Assembly: GCA_963718105.1 (NCBI GenBank)
Contig: OY970352.1
Span: 3,348,001-3,412,000 of the forward strand
From: DASYKT01 sp963718105
GTDB lineage: Bacteria; Acidobacteriota; Blastocatellia; Pyrinomonadales; Pyrinomonadaceae
Reading direction: 5' to 3'
Length of the DNA stretch: 64,000 bases
Within the stretch, counting starts at the first letter, position 1, and every line of letters begins with the position of its first letter. The position numbers and the translations under genes were made by a program. Positions 18,935 through 28,898 of this stretch are shown piece by piece. The notes under the pieces were generated by a model, which saw only the letters and a list, made by a program, of their open reading frames with translations, did no database searches and was not told where the DNA came from.

Positions 18935-19993
18935 GTGAAAAAAGCCATTTTCTTTTTATTCCTGGCAGCATTCTTAACCGCCTCGGCTCATGCCGCGGAG
19001 CTGACGCTGCTCAAACGCACTATTCAGATCACGCCCAAACGTTTCCTGCGTTACTGGAAAAATCCGGCGGCCGCCGAGCCCGTTTACAATACTTATAGCT
19101 GGGTGCCAAAGATACAGTTTGACGTGCTGGGGCCGATCGGCAGCGGCGACAAGATCTTTGTCGAATTTGATACGCCGGACGGAAAACAATGGCTGAAATA
19201 CGACATGCGAACGCCCTCTCTCGGCGACGATGAGCTCGAGACCGTTTCGATGGACATCTCAGATGACGCGCTCGAGAAAAAAGCTATTCTCAGCGAAGGG
19301 TTGGTTCCCTTTCGCATCAAGCTAAAACCGGCGTCCGGCGCTGAATCCACTCTGTTTTCCGGAAAGTTTCGGGTGGGAACATATCTGCTCGATCAGAAAA
19401 TTCCCGATTACAAAGGCAAGAAAGATTTTTTTGTCGATTACGATTGGCATCTTCCGCTGGCCTACGTTTGGTTAAATCCTCTCTCGGATGAAGATGTGCC
19501 GCAGCTCGCAGCGCAGATCTGCCTGCGCGGCGCGGTGGATTCCTCCAAGCTGGAAGCGCTTTTATTTTTGAACGGGAAACAGGTTGGGCAGCAATCAGGC
19601 TCGAGCTATGCGCAGAAACAGGTCTTTACTTCCGGCGCCGACGAGCCAAGCCATCGCTGGGCGATCTGGGAATTCACTTTCGCCAGAGTGCGCGGTTTTA
19701 ATAAAAGCTCGAGCAACAACAGCTACGCGGAACAATTTTTCCTCGATAAAAATCCCGGTGAATATGAGATCAGGGTGATGCGCGACGCAGCAGTGGCTCG
19801 TTCGATAAAATTTACCGTAGGCAGTGACGGAAAGATCGTCGATAACATGCTCGCCAAAAACGTAAAACTGGGCGGCGTGCGAATGATCATACCGGCAAAA
19901 ATTCTGGGCGCCGGCGATGGGCAATATAACGCCGCCGCCTGGCAAACCGATGCGCTTTTTGGCAATCCGCCCGCCGGTTTTAGTGTTAATTAA
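18935..19993 (+). CDS. Hypothetical secreted protein
   Basis: 352 residues from GTG 18935, chosen because GGAG (18923-18926) lies 8 nt upstream. A GTG three codons earlier overlaps that site. A signal peptide (MKKAIFFLFLAAFLTASAHA) is followed by a mature protein beginning ELTLLKRTIQ. The rest is strand-rich with no recognisable catalytic motif (IQFDVLGPIGSGDKIFVEF, FRVGTYLLDQKIPDYKGKKD, FTSGADEPSHRWAIWEFTF, YEIRVMRDAAVARSIKF). Its end is 9 bp from the convergent MscS gene. Unrecognised; an exported beta-rich protein is all that can be said. Confidence 0.75.
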   Translation: MKKAIFFLFLAAFLTASAHAAELTLLKRTIQITPKRFLRYWKNPAAAEPVYNTYSWVPKIQFDVLGPIGSGDKIFVEFDTPDGKQWLKYDMRTPSLGDDELETVSMDISDDALEKKAILSEGLVPFRIKLKPASGAESTLFSGKFRVGTYLLDQKIPDYKGKKDFFVDYDWHLPLAYVWLNPLSDEDVPQLAAQICLRGAVDSSKLEALLFLNGKQVGQQSGSSYAQKQVFTSGADEPSHRWAIWEFTFARVRGFNKSSSNNSYAEQFFLDKNPGEYEIRVMRDAAVARSIKFTVGSDGKIVDNMLAKNVKLGGVRMIIPAKILGAGDGQYNAAAWQTDALFGNPPAGFSVN

Positions 19994-20002
19994 AACGAAA
20001 AA

Positions 20003-21097
20003 CTACCGATTATCTCCCTTGGGAAACATCACGCGGTCGGGCTCGGCGTTTAATTTTTCCAGCATCTTTTTAAGGAGCCGGTTTTTGACCGCTCCGGCGT
20101 TCTTCGGGTTTACCAGGTAGCGAACTATCGCCTCGATCCAGGTGTTGCTGCTGATGCGAAAAACCACCGTCGGGTATTCCTGGACCTCAAACTGATCGAC
20201 CGGCGTTTGCTTTAGCAGCTCCCGGTAAGTCCCGACGTGCTCCATCATTTCCTTGCCCACTTCTTCGGCGGCGGTTTCGCGCATCACGCGCGCGACAAAT
20301 TCCAGATCGCTTTGATAGGCCACGTTGAATTTTATTTCCGTCCAGATGTAAGGGAAAAGCGACCAGGAATAATTGTAAATAGCGGTATCGAGAACTTTTG
20401 AGTTGGGAAATTTTATCACACGGCCGCTCGGGTGATCGGTCGAAAGATAGTCGCCGCCAAATTCCCACAGCGTGGTGTCAAGATAGCTGACGCTGATGAC
20501 ATCGCCGGTCGCGCCTTCGATCTTGATCCGGTCGCCGACCTGGTAAGGAACTCTGACCAGGATATAGATCCACCCGATAAAACTGGTGATCGGTGTCTGC
20601 AGCGCAAAACCCAATACCAATGAGATCAGCCCCAGTGAAACAACCGCCGTGTACCAATCGGCAAAAAGCACGGAAACCACGATCAGCGCCGTAAGCAGGC
20701 CGGCGATCAAATTGACCACCCGGCGGAGGTTGTACCGGGCGGCGCCGTTCTTTATCGGACGAAGCAGAAAAACCCTGACAAGCTTGGTCGCCATCAGTAC
20801 GAACAGGATCGCAACGGCGCCCACCATCGCCCGGCGCAAAAACATTACGACAAATCCCCGCCGCGCTTCATCGCGTATCAGGTCTGTCGCAAATTCAAAA
20901 AATCCGAGCCGCAGCAGGTAGTAAAGCACCGCCAAACCCAGTATCAGCAAAATATAGATGCCGATCTGGAATTTATAACTATCGCCGGTTTCGGGCTTCT
21001 CCGATGAGGTAGTTTCCGTCGCCTGCTCTAACTCACGCCGGATGTCTTCGTCCTGTTTAAGCTCGGCAACTTTTTCCTGCCTGGATTCTGTTTCCAT
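20003..21097 (-). CDS. MscS-family mechanosensitive ion channel
   Basis: 364 residues. A charged, Glu/Lys-rich N-terminal tail (about 40 residues) precedes hydrophobic helices (FQIGIYILLILGLAVLYYLL, AVAILFVLMATKLVRVFLL, LIAGLLTALIVVSVLFA). The pore-lining helix and beta domain follow with the MscS signature VSLGLISLVLGFALQTPI, then YQVGDRIKIEGATGDV and IKFPNSKVLDTAIYNY. Such channels open on membrane tension to release osmolytes after hypo-osmotic shock. AGGGGTG upstream of ATG 21095-21097 is a good ribosome-binding site. It stands alone, convergent with the secreted protein gene. Confidence 0.9.
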   Translation of the reverse strand: METESRQEKVAELKQDEDIRRELEQATETTSSEKPETGDSYKFQIGIYILLILGLAVLYYLLRLGFFEFATDLIRDEARRGFVVMFLRRAMVGAVAILFVLMATKLVRVFLLRPIKNGAARYNLRRVVNLIAGLLTALIVVSVLFADWYTAVVSLGLISLVLGFALQTPITSFIGWIYILVRVPYQVGDRIKIEGATGDVISVSYLDTTLWEFGGDYLSTDHPSGRVIKFPNSKVLDTAIYNYSWSLFPYIWTEIKFNVAYQSDLEFVARVMRETAAEEVGKEMMEHVGTYRELLKQTPVDQFEVQEYPTVVFRISSNTWIEAIVRYLVNPKNAGAVKNRLLKKMLEKLNAEPDRVMFPKGDNR

Positions 21098-21340
21098 ATC
21101 ACCCCTTGTTCTCGCACCTAATTGCCTTGGATGACAATAACGGTAAATTTAGTATTCCCTAATTTTACAAAAATTAAAGGTAATAAAAAAGCGCGTCCTT
21201 AAAAAGGTGGTGAATTTGAAAACGGTTGTCCGCGCAGCGGACTGTAGAGAATAGACCAGGGTGGCGTTCGCTTTGCTCACCGTTGGGGGACTTTAAAACG
21301 TGCTGTTACCCCATCTATCGAGCCGCCTATCGACGCACGG

Positions 21341-22243
21341 TTAGCGCATCGCGCTCGGTGTAACTCCGGTTTTTTTGCGAAAGTGATGGGTAAAATGCGC
21401 GGGGGTGGAAAAGCCGAGCAGGTAAGCGATCTCGGTGATGCTGATGTCGGTTTTGCGCAGCAGGTCTTTGGCGCGTTCGATGCGCTGGTTGATAACGTAT
21501 TGGTGCGGCGTGTAACCGGTCGCTTGTTTGAACATCCGCAGAAAATGATACTCGCTCAAGCCCGCGGTGTTGGCCAAAACTCTGAGCGGCAGATCTTCCG
21601 CCAGATCGCTTTCGATCAGATCTAAAACCTGGGTCAGCTTTCTGTTCGTCAAGCCGTTGACATAGCGGCGCTCGGCGGGCATTTTTTCCGACGAATATTC
21701 GCGCAGAAGCTGCACGGCGAGCAGATTGGCGAGCGCGTCGGCGTAGAGATTTCCCGCCATCACGTCGGGCCCGCGCTGCAGCTCGTCAAACGCCATCCGC
21801 GCCATCGATTCGATGACCGGGCTGCGCGAATCGAGCGTTGTTACGATCTCGACCTTGTCCGGGTCCATATCCGCGCCCGCCGCCACCGTTCTGATAAATT
21901 CGGGTTCGAGATGCAGGTAAATATCATCCTGCTCGGCTTCGTCGTACCAGGATTGTAAAGCCGTGGCGGCGGAAATTACCGCGACATTTCCGGCGGTCTG
22001 CAAAATGTTGAAGTTGCGCCCGGAAAGACAAGCCTGCTGGCGCGAAGGCGCGCCCATATACACGGTGATCAAATGATAGATCAGCTTGTCCGGTTTGATA
22101 TAAGATTCGCGAATGTGGTGGCGGTTGCGGATGACCTTCAGATTTTGCCAGCGGTCGCGGCTGTTCACGGTCCAATCGCCACGCCAGTTGTAGCTGGTTG
22201 TGGTTCTGCCTTCGTCAATGTTTTCCGCTTTTTTCCGGCTCAT
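21341..22243 (-). CDS. AraC-family transcriptional regulator
   Basis: 300 residues from ATG 22241-22243 (MSRKKAENIDEGRTT); the frame stays open upstream but the family begins about here. The C-terminal 100 residues carry two helix-turn-helix units in the AraC/XylS pattern: LRVLANTAGLSEYHFLRMFK, GYTPHQYVINQRIERAKDLL, ITEIAYLLGFSTPAHFTHHF and RKKTGVTPSAMR. The N-terminal part (about 1-190) is an effector or dimerisation region of unknown ligand. A TATAAT at 22272-22277 (minus) lies about 29-34 bp before the start codon, and there is no Shine-Dalgarno sequence, so the transcript leader may be very short. It diverges from the delta-60 gene at 22482. Confidence 0.88.
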   Translation of the reverse strand: MSRKKAENIDEGRTTTSYNWRGDWTVNSRDRWQNLKVIRNRHHIRESYIKPDKLIYHLITVYMGAPSRQQACLSGRNFNILQTAGNVAVISAATALQSWYDEAEQDDIYLHLEPEFIRTVAAGADMDPDKVEIVTTLDSRSPVIESMARMAFDELQRGPDVMAGNLYADALANLLAVQLLREYSSEKMPAERRYVNGLTNRKLTQVLDLIESDLAEDLPLRVLANTAGLSEYHFLRMFKQATGYTPHQYVINQRIERAKDLLRKTDISITEIAYLLGFSTPAHFTHHFRKKTGVTPSAMR

Positions 22244-22481
22244 ATACAAAACAAGTATATTTGATTTACCTATTATAACCCCAAAAGTAAAGTGTTTTTT
22301 GCTTTTTTTGACTCGCCCTTTTTCGCAAGGTCGGCGCAACAATCCGACAAGAGTAGCAATTTTATGATAGTTTGCGCGAATCTTTAATGCTAACTTTGCA
22401 CAACAAAACAACCTGCGCCGGCGTAACCGCCGAAGCTTTGGGGAAAAAAAGTAGACTTACAATTAAACTTGCGAGGAAAAG

Positions 22482-25400
22482 ATGAGAATTATCAAACCGG
22501 CAACGGGCGTCAGGACAAATATTTTAAAGGGTGTTTCCACCCTCGATGTCATAAATATGAGGATAGTTTTGCTGTTTCTCGTAGTTATCGCTTTCAGCTA
22601 CCCGGTCCATGCCGGGCACAGCATTTTGGACCGGGTCGATCCTTCATTTAACCCGCAGGTCCAGACAAATTCATACGCCTGGAAGTGGGTAAATCAAATT
22701 CAGGCCTTGCCGGATGGAAAGATCCTGGCGCTCGGGGGCTTTAATACTTATAACGGCGTGCCGGTCGGAAAGCTGGTCCGCCTTAACGCCGACGGTTCGC
22801 TCGACCCGACCTTTAACAACCAAACCGTGACCGAGGCTTCGACAGGCGAAGGGCAAGCGAAGATCTTGCTGCAGCCGGACGGAAAGATCGTTCTCAAATG
22901 CGTAGGGCTTGTCGCCGGCGGGCAGGGGCCGAAACACCTGCTGCGTCTTAACGCCGACGGTACATTTGACTCGACCTTCAATTTCACACTGAGCGGTTCG
23001 AATAATTTCATTAATAATATCGAGATGGATTCGCTGGGCAGGCTCCTGCTTTTGGGGAATGGTTTTACAACTCCGCAAGGCCCACGCCTCATTATTCGTC
23101 TTAATGATGACGGCTCGATCGACAGTTCCTTTAACTTTACTCCTCCGGCCGGCAGCACTGTGCAAAATATCGCGGCGCAGGGCAGCCGCTTGATCGTCGG
23201 CGGGAGCAGCGGCATTTATCGTTTAAGTGAAGACGGCTCGACTGACGCTTCGTTTACGACTTTCACCGGATCTTCCGGCCTCCTGGCCATTCAGCCGGGT
23301 AATAAAATTTTATACCGGGTTGGCGATAGCATCTTGCGCTTAAACGAAAACGGGGGCAGCGACGGCACTTTCCAGTCGCCGTCTTCGCCGGCACCCGCGC
23401 AAAACAAAATAAAGTTCACCGGTAACGGCAAAATAGTCATCCTTAATCAGCAGTTTATCAATTCAGGCCAATTCAGCCGGTTTTTGCCGGACGGCGCAAC
23501 CGATCCTTCCTTCACTCCCTCTACGCAGTCGTCGCCGGCCTGCTTTACCATCGCGCCCGACGACGGCACCGTGATCGGCGATGCGGGCCATATGGGCGGC
23601 TTTGGCGGTTTCGATACGAATTACTTTGTAAGACTCGCGCCCGGCGGCGCGATCGACCCTACATTTAATTCCGGGGGCGAAGGATTTCAAACTCTGCTGC
23701 CCGGTGTCATCCAGGCGATCGAGACGTATCCGGACGGGAAAATTTTACTCGGTGGAAAATTTGACCTGATAAACGAAATCTCTCGTTACCGGGTGGCACG
23801 GCTTAATGCGGATTCGACGGTTGATACTTCTTTTCAGGTCAATACAAACGCAACCGGAAATTATTTTTCGGATATCAGAGACATTTATCTGATTCGCGCG
23901 CAGGCGGACGGCAAGATCGTACTGACCGGATATTTTGATTATGTTCTAAACGGCGAGACCAAAAAGAATTTCGTGCGGCTTAATTCCGACGGCAGCATTG
24001 ATCCTACTTTTAATTTAATTCCACCTATCCCGGACTGGTCCCAGATCTTGATCGGCGGACAGAATAGATTTCAGATCTACAGCGACGGCAAACTGATGGT
24101 CGGAACTTCGAGAAGTACCAACGGGGGACGTCTCGGCCCGGTCAAACTGACGGCGGGCGGCGCGATCGATACGTCGTTTACTACGACCCTTAACAGCGCA
24201 GCGACTTCGATGTATATCGACGATGTGCTGATCCAGCCGGACGGTAAGATCGTTGCCAGCGGCACGTATGAAAATAATTCCAACAGCATTTTCAAGAGTT
24301 TTGTCGCGCGCTTTAACACCGACGGAAGCCTGGATCCGGCCTTTCCCTACACCGAAGAACCGAACCGGTTGTATTCAAGGCTCGCTCTGCTTCCCAGCGG
24401 GAAAATTCTGATCACCAAATATGCTATCGGCGGAGGTTCAGCGAAAATTCAAAGATTGAACTCTAACGGAAGCCTCGACGCTACATTTAATTCGGTGTCG
24501 TTATCAGACAGTACCGCTAAGCTCAACGCGCTGCTGGTTCTGCCTAACGGAAAAATATTTGTCGGCGGCAAGTTCACGCTCACCATCAGCGGAGAGTCGG
24601 CCAAGAATTTATTGCAGCTCGACGAGGACGGCAATTTTGAATCGACGATCTACAACCTCAATGACGAGGTGCTGTGCCTGGCGGCGGATAGCGAAGGCCG
24701 CGTTCTGGTCGGTGGCGGCTTTACCGTCATCGGGGCCAATGGCGGGGGCGCAAGCCGCTCGTACGTTGCGCGGCTTACCGATGGACGGACGCCATTCGAT
24801 TTCGATGGTGACGGGCGGACTGATGTCGGCATTTTCCGGCCCACGGAAGGCAACTGGTATCTGGACCGGAGTGCAGCCGGGCTTTCGATATTCCACTGGG
24901 GAATAGATACGGACCGCCTGGCCCCGGCCGACTATGACGGCGACGGCATGACCGATCTGGGCATTTACCGCAATGGCCAATGGTGGTATTTCAATAGCGG
25001 CAGCGAAACGGTCGCGCTCACGTATTGGGGGACGACCGACGATATCCCGATGCCCTCGGATTTTGACGGCGACGGTAAAGCGGATTTTGTCTATTTCCAA
25101 CCTTCGACCGGAATATGGTGCCGTAAAGGTTCGACCGGCGTTATCTCCAACATCCATTTCGGCTTGCCCGGGGATATTCCCTTGATCGCCGATTTCGACG
25201 GCGACGGCAAGGCCGACCCGACCATCTTCAGGCCGACGGACGGCGTCATCTGGTACATGAGCAGCATGGATGGTTTATTCTACGCTCATCCCTGGGGACA
25301 ACCCGGTGACACTCCCGTTCTGGGTGATTATGACGGCGACGGAAAGACCGATGCGGCCGTATTCAGAGGCGGTTACTGGCATGTCTTTAATAGCCGCGAT

Positions 25401-25634
25401 TCTTCCGTGACGGTCTATGCATGGGGATACGCGGATGATCGTCCGACACCGGGCGATTACGACGGCGATGGAAAAACGGACTTCGCGATCTACCGGCCGT
25501 CGAACGGAATGTGGTTTGCGATGCGCTCCACCGGCGGCTTCTTTAGCCAGCAATTCGGTTTGTCAGGTGATAAAGCCGTGCCGAACGCGTTTCTTCCGGA
25601 GGCTACCTCTGACCGGCCGTTCAAGGAAAAATGA
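22482..25634 (+). CDS. Secreted delta-60 repeat protein with C-terminal FG-GAP propeller
   Basis: 1050 residues. ATG 22482 has a strong site (GAGGAAAAG); a second ATG at 22557 (MRIVLLFLVVIAFSYPVHAG) would give a more compact signal peptide. About 13 delta-60-type repeats (TIGR02608-like) fill residues 50-770, each with a core such as LVRLNADGSLDPTFN and an LPDGKIL/QPDGKIV strand. Residues about 770-1040 are six FG-GAP/VCBS repeats with loops DFDGDGRTD, DYDGDGMTD, DFDGDGKAD (twice) and DYDGDGKTD (twice). Both parts predict beta-propeller-like folds exported from the cell. No enzyme motif. A strong terminator follows at 25666-25695, and an AraC-type regulator is divergent. Confidence 0.9.
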   Translation: MRIIKPATGVRTNILKGVSTLDVINMRIVLLFLVVIAFSYPVHAGHSILDRVDPSFNPQVQTNSYAWKWVNQIQALPDGKILALGGFNTYNGVPVGKLVRLNADGSLDPTFNNQTVTEASTGEGQAKILLQPDGKIVLKCVGLVAGGQGPKHLLRLNADGTFDSTFNFTLSGSNNFINNIEMDSLGRLLLLGNGFTTPQGPRLIIRLNDDGSIDSSFNFTPPAGSTVQNIAAQGSRLIVGGSSGIYRLSEDGSTDASFTTFTGSSGLLAIQPGNKILYRVGDSILRLNENGGSDGTFQSPSSPAPAQNKIKFTGNGKIVILNQQFINSGQFSRFLPDGATDPSFTPSTQSSPACFTIAPDDGTVIGDAGHMGGFGGFDTNYFVRLAPGGAIDPTFNSGGEGFQTLLPGVIQAIETYPDGKILLGGKFDLINEISRYRVARLNADSTVDTSFQVNTNATGNYFSDIRDIYLIRAQADGKIVLTGYFDYVLNGETKKNFVRLNSDGSIDPTFNLIPPIPDWSQILIGGQNRFQIYSDGKLMVGTSRSTNGGRLGPVKLTAGGAIDTSFTTTLNSAATSMYIDDVLIQPDGKIVASGTYENNSNSIFKSFVARFNTDGSLDPAFPYTEEPNRLYSRLALLPSGKILITKYAIGGGSAKIQRLNSNGSLDATFNSVSLSDSTAKLNALLVLPNGKIFVGGKFTLTISGESAKNLLQLDEDGNFESTIYNLNDEVLCLAADSEGRVLVGGGFTVIGANGGGASRSYVARLTDGRTPFDFDGDGRTDVGIFRPTEGNWYLDRSAAGLSIFHWGIDTDRLAPADYDGDGMTDLGIYRNGQWWYFNSGSETVALTYWGTTDDIPMPSDFDGDGKADFVYFQPSTGIWCRKGSTGVISNIHFGLPGDIPLIADFDGDGKADPTIFRPTDGVIWYMSSMDGLFYAHPWGQPGDTPVLGDYDGDGKTDAAVFRGGYWHVFNSRDSSVTVYAWGYADDRPTPGDYDGDGKTDFAIYRPSNGMWFAMRSTGGFFSQQFGLSGDKAVPNAFLPEATSDRPFKEK

Positions 25635-25665
25635 TCCCTGTGCTAGTTGATAATTGGAAAAGAGA

Positions 25666-25695
25666 AAAGGACGACTGGTAAGTCGTCCTTTTTTT
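25666..25695 (+). terminator. Rho-independent terminator, possibly bidirectional
   Basis: A perfect 10-bp stem (AAAGGACGAC / GTCGTCCTTT) with a 6-nt loop is followed by a T run, 32 bp after the stop of the delta-60 gene. The minus strand also reads into U-rich sequence (TTTTCTCTTTTCC), so it may also end transcription of the convergent multicopper oxidase gene. Confidence 0.88.
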
Positions 25696-25770
25696 CTATC
25701 TACCTATTGTAATTAACGTAAAGCTAAGCATCAATCCCGCTGTCAGATTGTTAACTTTGAACGCATAATT

Positions 25771-27921
25771 TTAATGGTGTTGAGGCGGAGCAGTCTGACA
25801 GCCCTGCGGGTAATTTGCCAAAGGCACAACACGAACGAGCTGCATCATGCCCCGGTCCTCGTGCGCGAGTATGTGACAGTGAAGTACGTAGGTCCCGGTA
25901 AAGTCCAGGTATGTTTGTCGGATAACGACCTTGCCGGGTGTGATCGTACCGTCTTTATTGAAGATCGCCGGCGGTATCGCGATCACGTCCTGCCAGATGT
26001 AATTATTGGCTGGCGTATAAGTCGAATAGGTATTTTCGGCCGTCGGAGTTTGAATTTGTAACACCTGAAACGGATTGATGTGAATGTGGAACGGGTGGGC
26101 AATAACCGACGTATAATTCTCGAGCACCCAATCCTGTAAACCATCCAGCGGCATGCACTGGTCGACTATCGGCCCGCTTTCGCCAAACTGTTTACCATTG
26201 ATCATAAAGTGCGGTCCGGCCGGCGGCGGCACCTTCGACCGACCCGGTCCTTTCCTGCCTGCTTCCCACTGGAATTTCACTGGCGAATTGGGATTTGAAG
26301 GGTTTGTCGGACCCGGAACCGGCACGGGCAGGTCGAGCAAAAACTTCGGCATCTCGGCCCAGGTGGTGGGAAATGACATGCTGGTGACTGGGGTGCCTTC
26401 GACCTTGACAAAGAAAAGCGTCGCCCCGCCGACGGATACGAATGTCGTGGTGCCTGCCTCCAGCGGAGCCTGGACCAATAGATCGGCGCGATTGCCGCCC
26501 GCTAAAACGAGACCGGCCGCGGACGCCGGATTACTGGCATCCGGATTGAGATACGGCTGGCTGAGATAGTTGGCCGGGCTAAACTGCACGCCGTCCTGCG
26601 CCGTCTGGACAAATTTGAACGTCGGAGCCCCAAACACTCCGCCGGCGGTGGTTCCGGCGGTAATTACTCCGCCCCCATTTCCCTCGGTCGCGTTCACTAA
26701 CCGCCAGAGCTGAATTTCACCGGGCTTCATGGTAATGGTCGGTGTGAGCAGGCCGTTAACAAGGTTTGGCGCCGCGCCGCCGGGGACTTTGGGGGATCTT
26801 TCGAGATTCGACGTCGAGTCGTATTGTTGAATGACCAGGATCTTTTCGTGATCTCCGTAGGTCGCGCCCCACCCGAGGGACTTGCGGATAAAGTGATCGT
26901 AACCGCCTTCCTGGCTGGATTCTATGACCAAAGCCCCGGAGAGGCCGTTGCGCATATGAAGCGAGGTCGAGCCGTGTTTGTGCGCGTGATACCACTGGGT
27001 GCCGGGCGCCTGGCCGGCCTTGTAATTGCCCGAGCTATAATCCGGGATGTCGAAGAAGTTGGGAAACGCACCGATGAAATACTGCGGCCATTCGCCAGCG
27101 GCGATCTGTTCCGCATTTGCCTTTGACATGGATTCGGGCGGCCGCAAGTTGTTCTTCATGGCATTGGCCATATCCGTGGCATCGCGCTTTTTCACCAGCG
27201 CTGTCTGCGCGGTACGAAATGCCGGAGGCAGATCGGACCAGTTTTGCGGGATCTTGCCCGTGCTGTAGATCTTGTTAAAAACGGTCGTCCAATCCGGCTG
27301 CCTCATTTCGGGCAGCACCTGGACCAGCACATTATCACCCAATCCGTCCGGACTGGTGTGCGTGCCGTGAAAATGGATGTTGGCGGTGTTGGAACCGTGA
27401 AAGCAATTAGGATAAATATCGTTCGCCGGGTATGGGAACTTTCCGGTTACCGGATCGAGCAGACCGGCGCTGTCGCAGCCCAGATCCGAAAACGGCGGTT
27501 TATCTTTGCCCGTGACGTAAGTGTAGGGAAACTCGTTCCCATCTACCTTGTTCAGGAAAGCTAACTGCATCTGATCTCCCAGACGCGCGCGCAACGTCGG
27601 GCCGGGGCCGACAGCGGTGCCCGCAACCAGAGGCTGGTTAGGATAGTGGCCGCGAAACTGCCGGTACTGCTCGGCTTTCTGGCTGGGAACCGTAAAGTTG
27701 CCGCTGATGATCTCCATGACCGCCCTCAGCTTCCCTTTGCTGGAGACCAGTTCGGGCGGGTTTACAAATGGCAGGCTGCCCAGCTGTGCCGCGGCCGGAG
27801 GCGTAGTTACGAATGTGAATTGCAGCAGCGCGGCAAACACGATCACTACGATGATCGTTACCATCGTAATGATGCGTGTAGTGCGGCTATTCTTCAATAC
27901 TCTATCTTTAGCTGTTTTCAT
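25771..27921 (-). CDS. Secreted multicopper oxidase
   Basis: 716 residues from ATG 27919-27921 (AAGGA 6 nt upstream). The frame continues 14 codons further but without the signal start. A signal or anchor segment (IITMVTIIVVIVFAALLQF) precedes three cupredoxin-like domains. All copper-binding motifs are present: NIHFHGTH (His183, His185), QWYHAHKHG, HPFHIHINPF and the C-terminal LHCHILAHEDRGMM, which supplies trinuclear-centre and type 1 ligands. Such enzymes oxidise phenols, metals or bilirubin-like compounds with O2. Substrate is not readable; the family ranges from laccase to CotA- and PHS-like proteins. The upstream gene (27970-28548) encodes a companion cupredoxin 48 bp away. Confidence 0.92.
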   Translation of the reverse strand: MKTAKDRVLKNSRTTRIITMVTIIVVIVFAALLQFTFVTTPPAAAQLGSLPFVNPPELVSSKGKLRAVMEIISGNFTVPSQKAEQYRQFRGHYPNQPLVAGTAVGPGPTLRARLGDQMQLAFLNKVDGNEFPYTYVTGKDKPPFSDLGCDSAGLLDPVTGKFPYPANDIYPNCFHGSNTANIHFHGTHTSPDGLGDNVLVQVLPEMRQPDWTTVFNKIYSTGKIPQNWSDLPPAFRTAQTALVKKRDATDMANAMKNNLRPPESMSKANAEQIAAGEWPQYFIGAFPNFFDIPDYSSGNYKAGQAPGTQWYHAHKHGSTSLHMRNGLSGALVIESSQEGGYDHFIRKSLGWGATYGDHEKILVIQQYDSTSNLERSPKVPGGAAPNLVNGLLTPTITMKPGEIQLWRLVNATEGNGGGVITAGTTAGGVFGAPTFKFVQTAQDGVQFSPANYLSQPYLNPDASNPASAAGLVLAGGNRADLLVQAPLEAGTTTFVSVGGATLFFVKVEGTPVTSMSFPTTWAEMPKFLLDLPVPVPGPTNPSNPNSPVKFQWEAGRKGPGRSKVPPPAGPHFMINGKQFGESGPIVDQCMPLDGLQDWVLENYTSVIAHPFHIHINPFQVLQIQTPTAENTYSTYTPANNYIWQDVIAIPPAIFNKDGTITPGKVVIRQTYLDFTGTYVLHCHILAHEDRGMMQLVRVVPLANYPQGCQTAPPQHH

Positions 27922-27969
27922 ATAAATCCTTTTCCTGTCGCTGGGAGACCTACAAGGCCGCACGCGTTT

Positions 27970-28548
27970 TCAACTCACGACCATCGTATATTGAATTTGC
28001 TGGAGATTCGTTCCCATTCCATCGTTCACCGTGAAGGTAAAAGTATAGGTGCCCGACACGGTCGGTGTACCACTCACGAATACCCCGGTGTTATCTGTCG
28101 TCGGGGTCAACTGGAGTCCCGGCCCGATGCCGGAGCCGCTTTGCGGTACCAGCCCTTCAACCTCAAACAACTCGCCGGAGATCTGATAGGGAGACATTCC
28201 TCCCTGTACCACCTGCTGGCTGGCGATCGGCCGGCCGCTGACCGCCGGGTTCAAGGTTGTATTGGCGGCAGACAACAGTTGGAAAATATTGATGATCCCC
28301 TGCTCATTTGAATGCCCCGGCATCTGGCACTGGTAAATGACCTGGGTCTTCTTACCGGTCGGGTCGGGTTGGCATTGGCTTGACGGGGGCGACGGCGCAG
28401 CTCCCACCTGATTAGAGGCGATCGTGGGCCAGTGCGCCTCTTGAGGGTCGAGATTGGTAAAAAACACGTTCTCGGTGTTATCGATCGAAACGGTTTCGAA
28501 TACAACGTTATTGTTGATGGTGTCTCTCGTTATTTTGATCTTTTGCAT
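27970..28548 (-). CDS. Cupredoxin-like protein with C-terminal Ig-like domain
   Basis: 192 residues. The N-terminal half has a plastocyanin-like copper-site pattern: a candidate His in EAHWP and the Cys and His of VIYQCQMPGHSNEQGIINIF, which fits a type 1 centre. The second half (about 105-192) resembles a putative Ig (He_PIG-type) domain: ISGELFEVEGLVPQSGSG, GVFVSGTPTVSGTYTFTFTV, NDGMGTNLQQIQYTMVV. Unusually, the protein starts MQKIKITRDT with no visible signal peptide, although its partner oxidase is exported. It is the first gene of a two-gene unit with the multicopper oxidase and could be its electron donor or acceptor. Confidence 0.7.
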   Translation of the reverse strand: MQKIKITRDTINNNVVFETVSIDNTENVFFTNLDPQEAHWPTIASNQVGAAPSPPSSQCQPDPTGKKTQVIYQCQMPGHSNEQGIINIFQLLSAANTTLNPAVSGRPIASQQVVQGGMSPYQISGELFEVEGLVPQSGSGIGPGLQLTPTTDNTGVFVSGTPTVSGTYTFTFTVNDGMGTNLQQIQYTMVVS

Positions 28549-28898
28549 AGAGTTTCCTCTCGAGTTGAAGCTTCATCTCACCCTTAGTATTTGGCCGCGA
28601 AGCATTTGAAATTAGCGCCGGTTACAAGATCTATCGGTTGCTCCGTGACTCGTAATCCAAGTGCCCGACTTCCCCTGCCGCACACGGGAAGTACCCGGAT
28701 TCGGGCTAAACTTCGTAAATAAATATCAGGATACTGGAGATGATAAGAGTTCCGGCGCCGAGCGTACCAAGGCGCCTCAAACATTCCTTGTTACATGTAA
28801 AGCACTACTTGTTAAAGCTGACTAGCACATTCTATTGCTATTATGGACTCGATGTCAACGTACTAGCGAAAATGCCGTCGGGTGCCGGTATTTAACCG
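28549..28898. other. Gene-free interval with nested inverted repeat
   Basis: About 350 bp without a credible gene; a 66-codon minus-strand frame at 28584-28784 shows no supporting signal. It contains a nested hairpin at 28663-28706: GCCCGA and TCGGGC outside, CTTCCC and GGGAAG inside. It lies downstream of the Oar-like gene and upstream of the cupredoxin-oxidase pair. With no T run, it is a weak terminator candidate. Confidence 0.45.

Noticed and set aside
21220..21245. Short GTCCGC/GCGGAC hairpin between MscS and AraC genes
   Set aside because: Only a 6-bp stem without a T run, in an upstream region; too common to call.
28584..28784. 66-codon minus-strand frame
   Set aside because: Lies across a nested inverted repeat with no motif; not supported as a gene.
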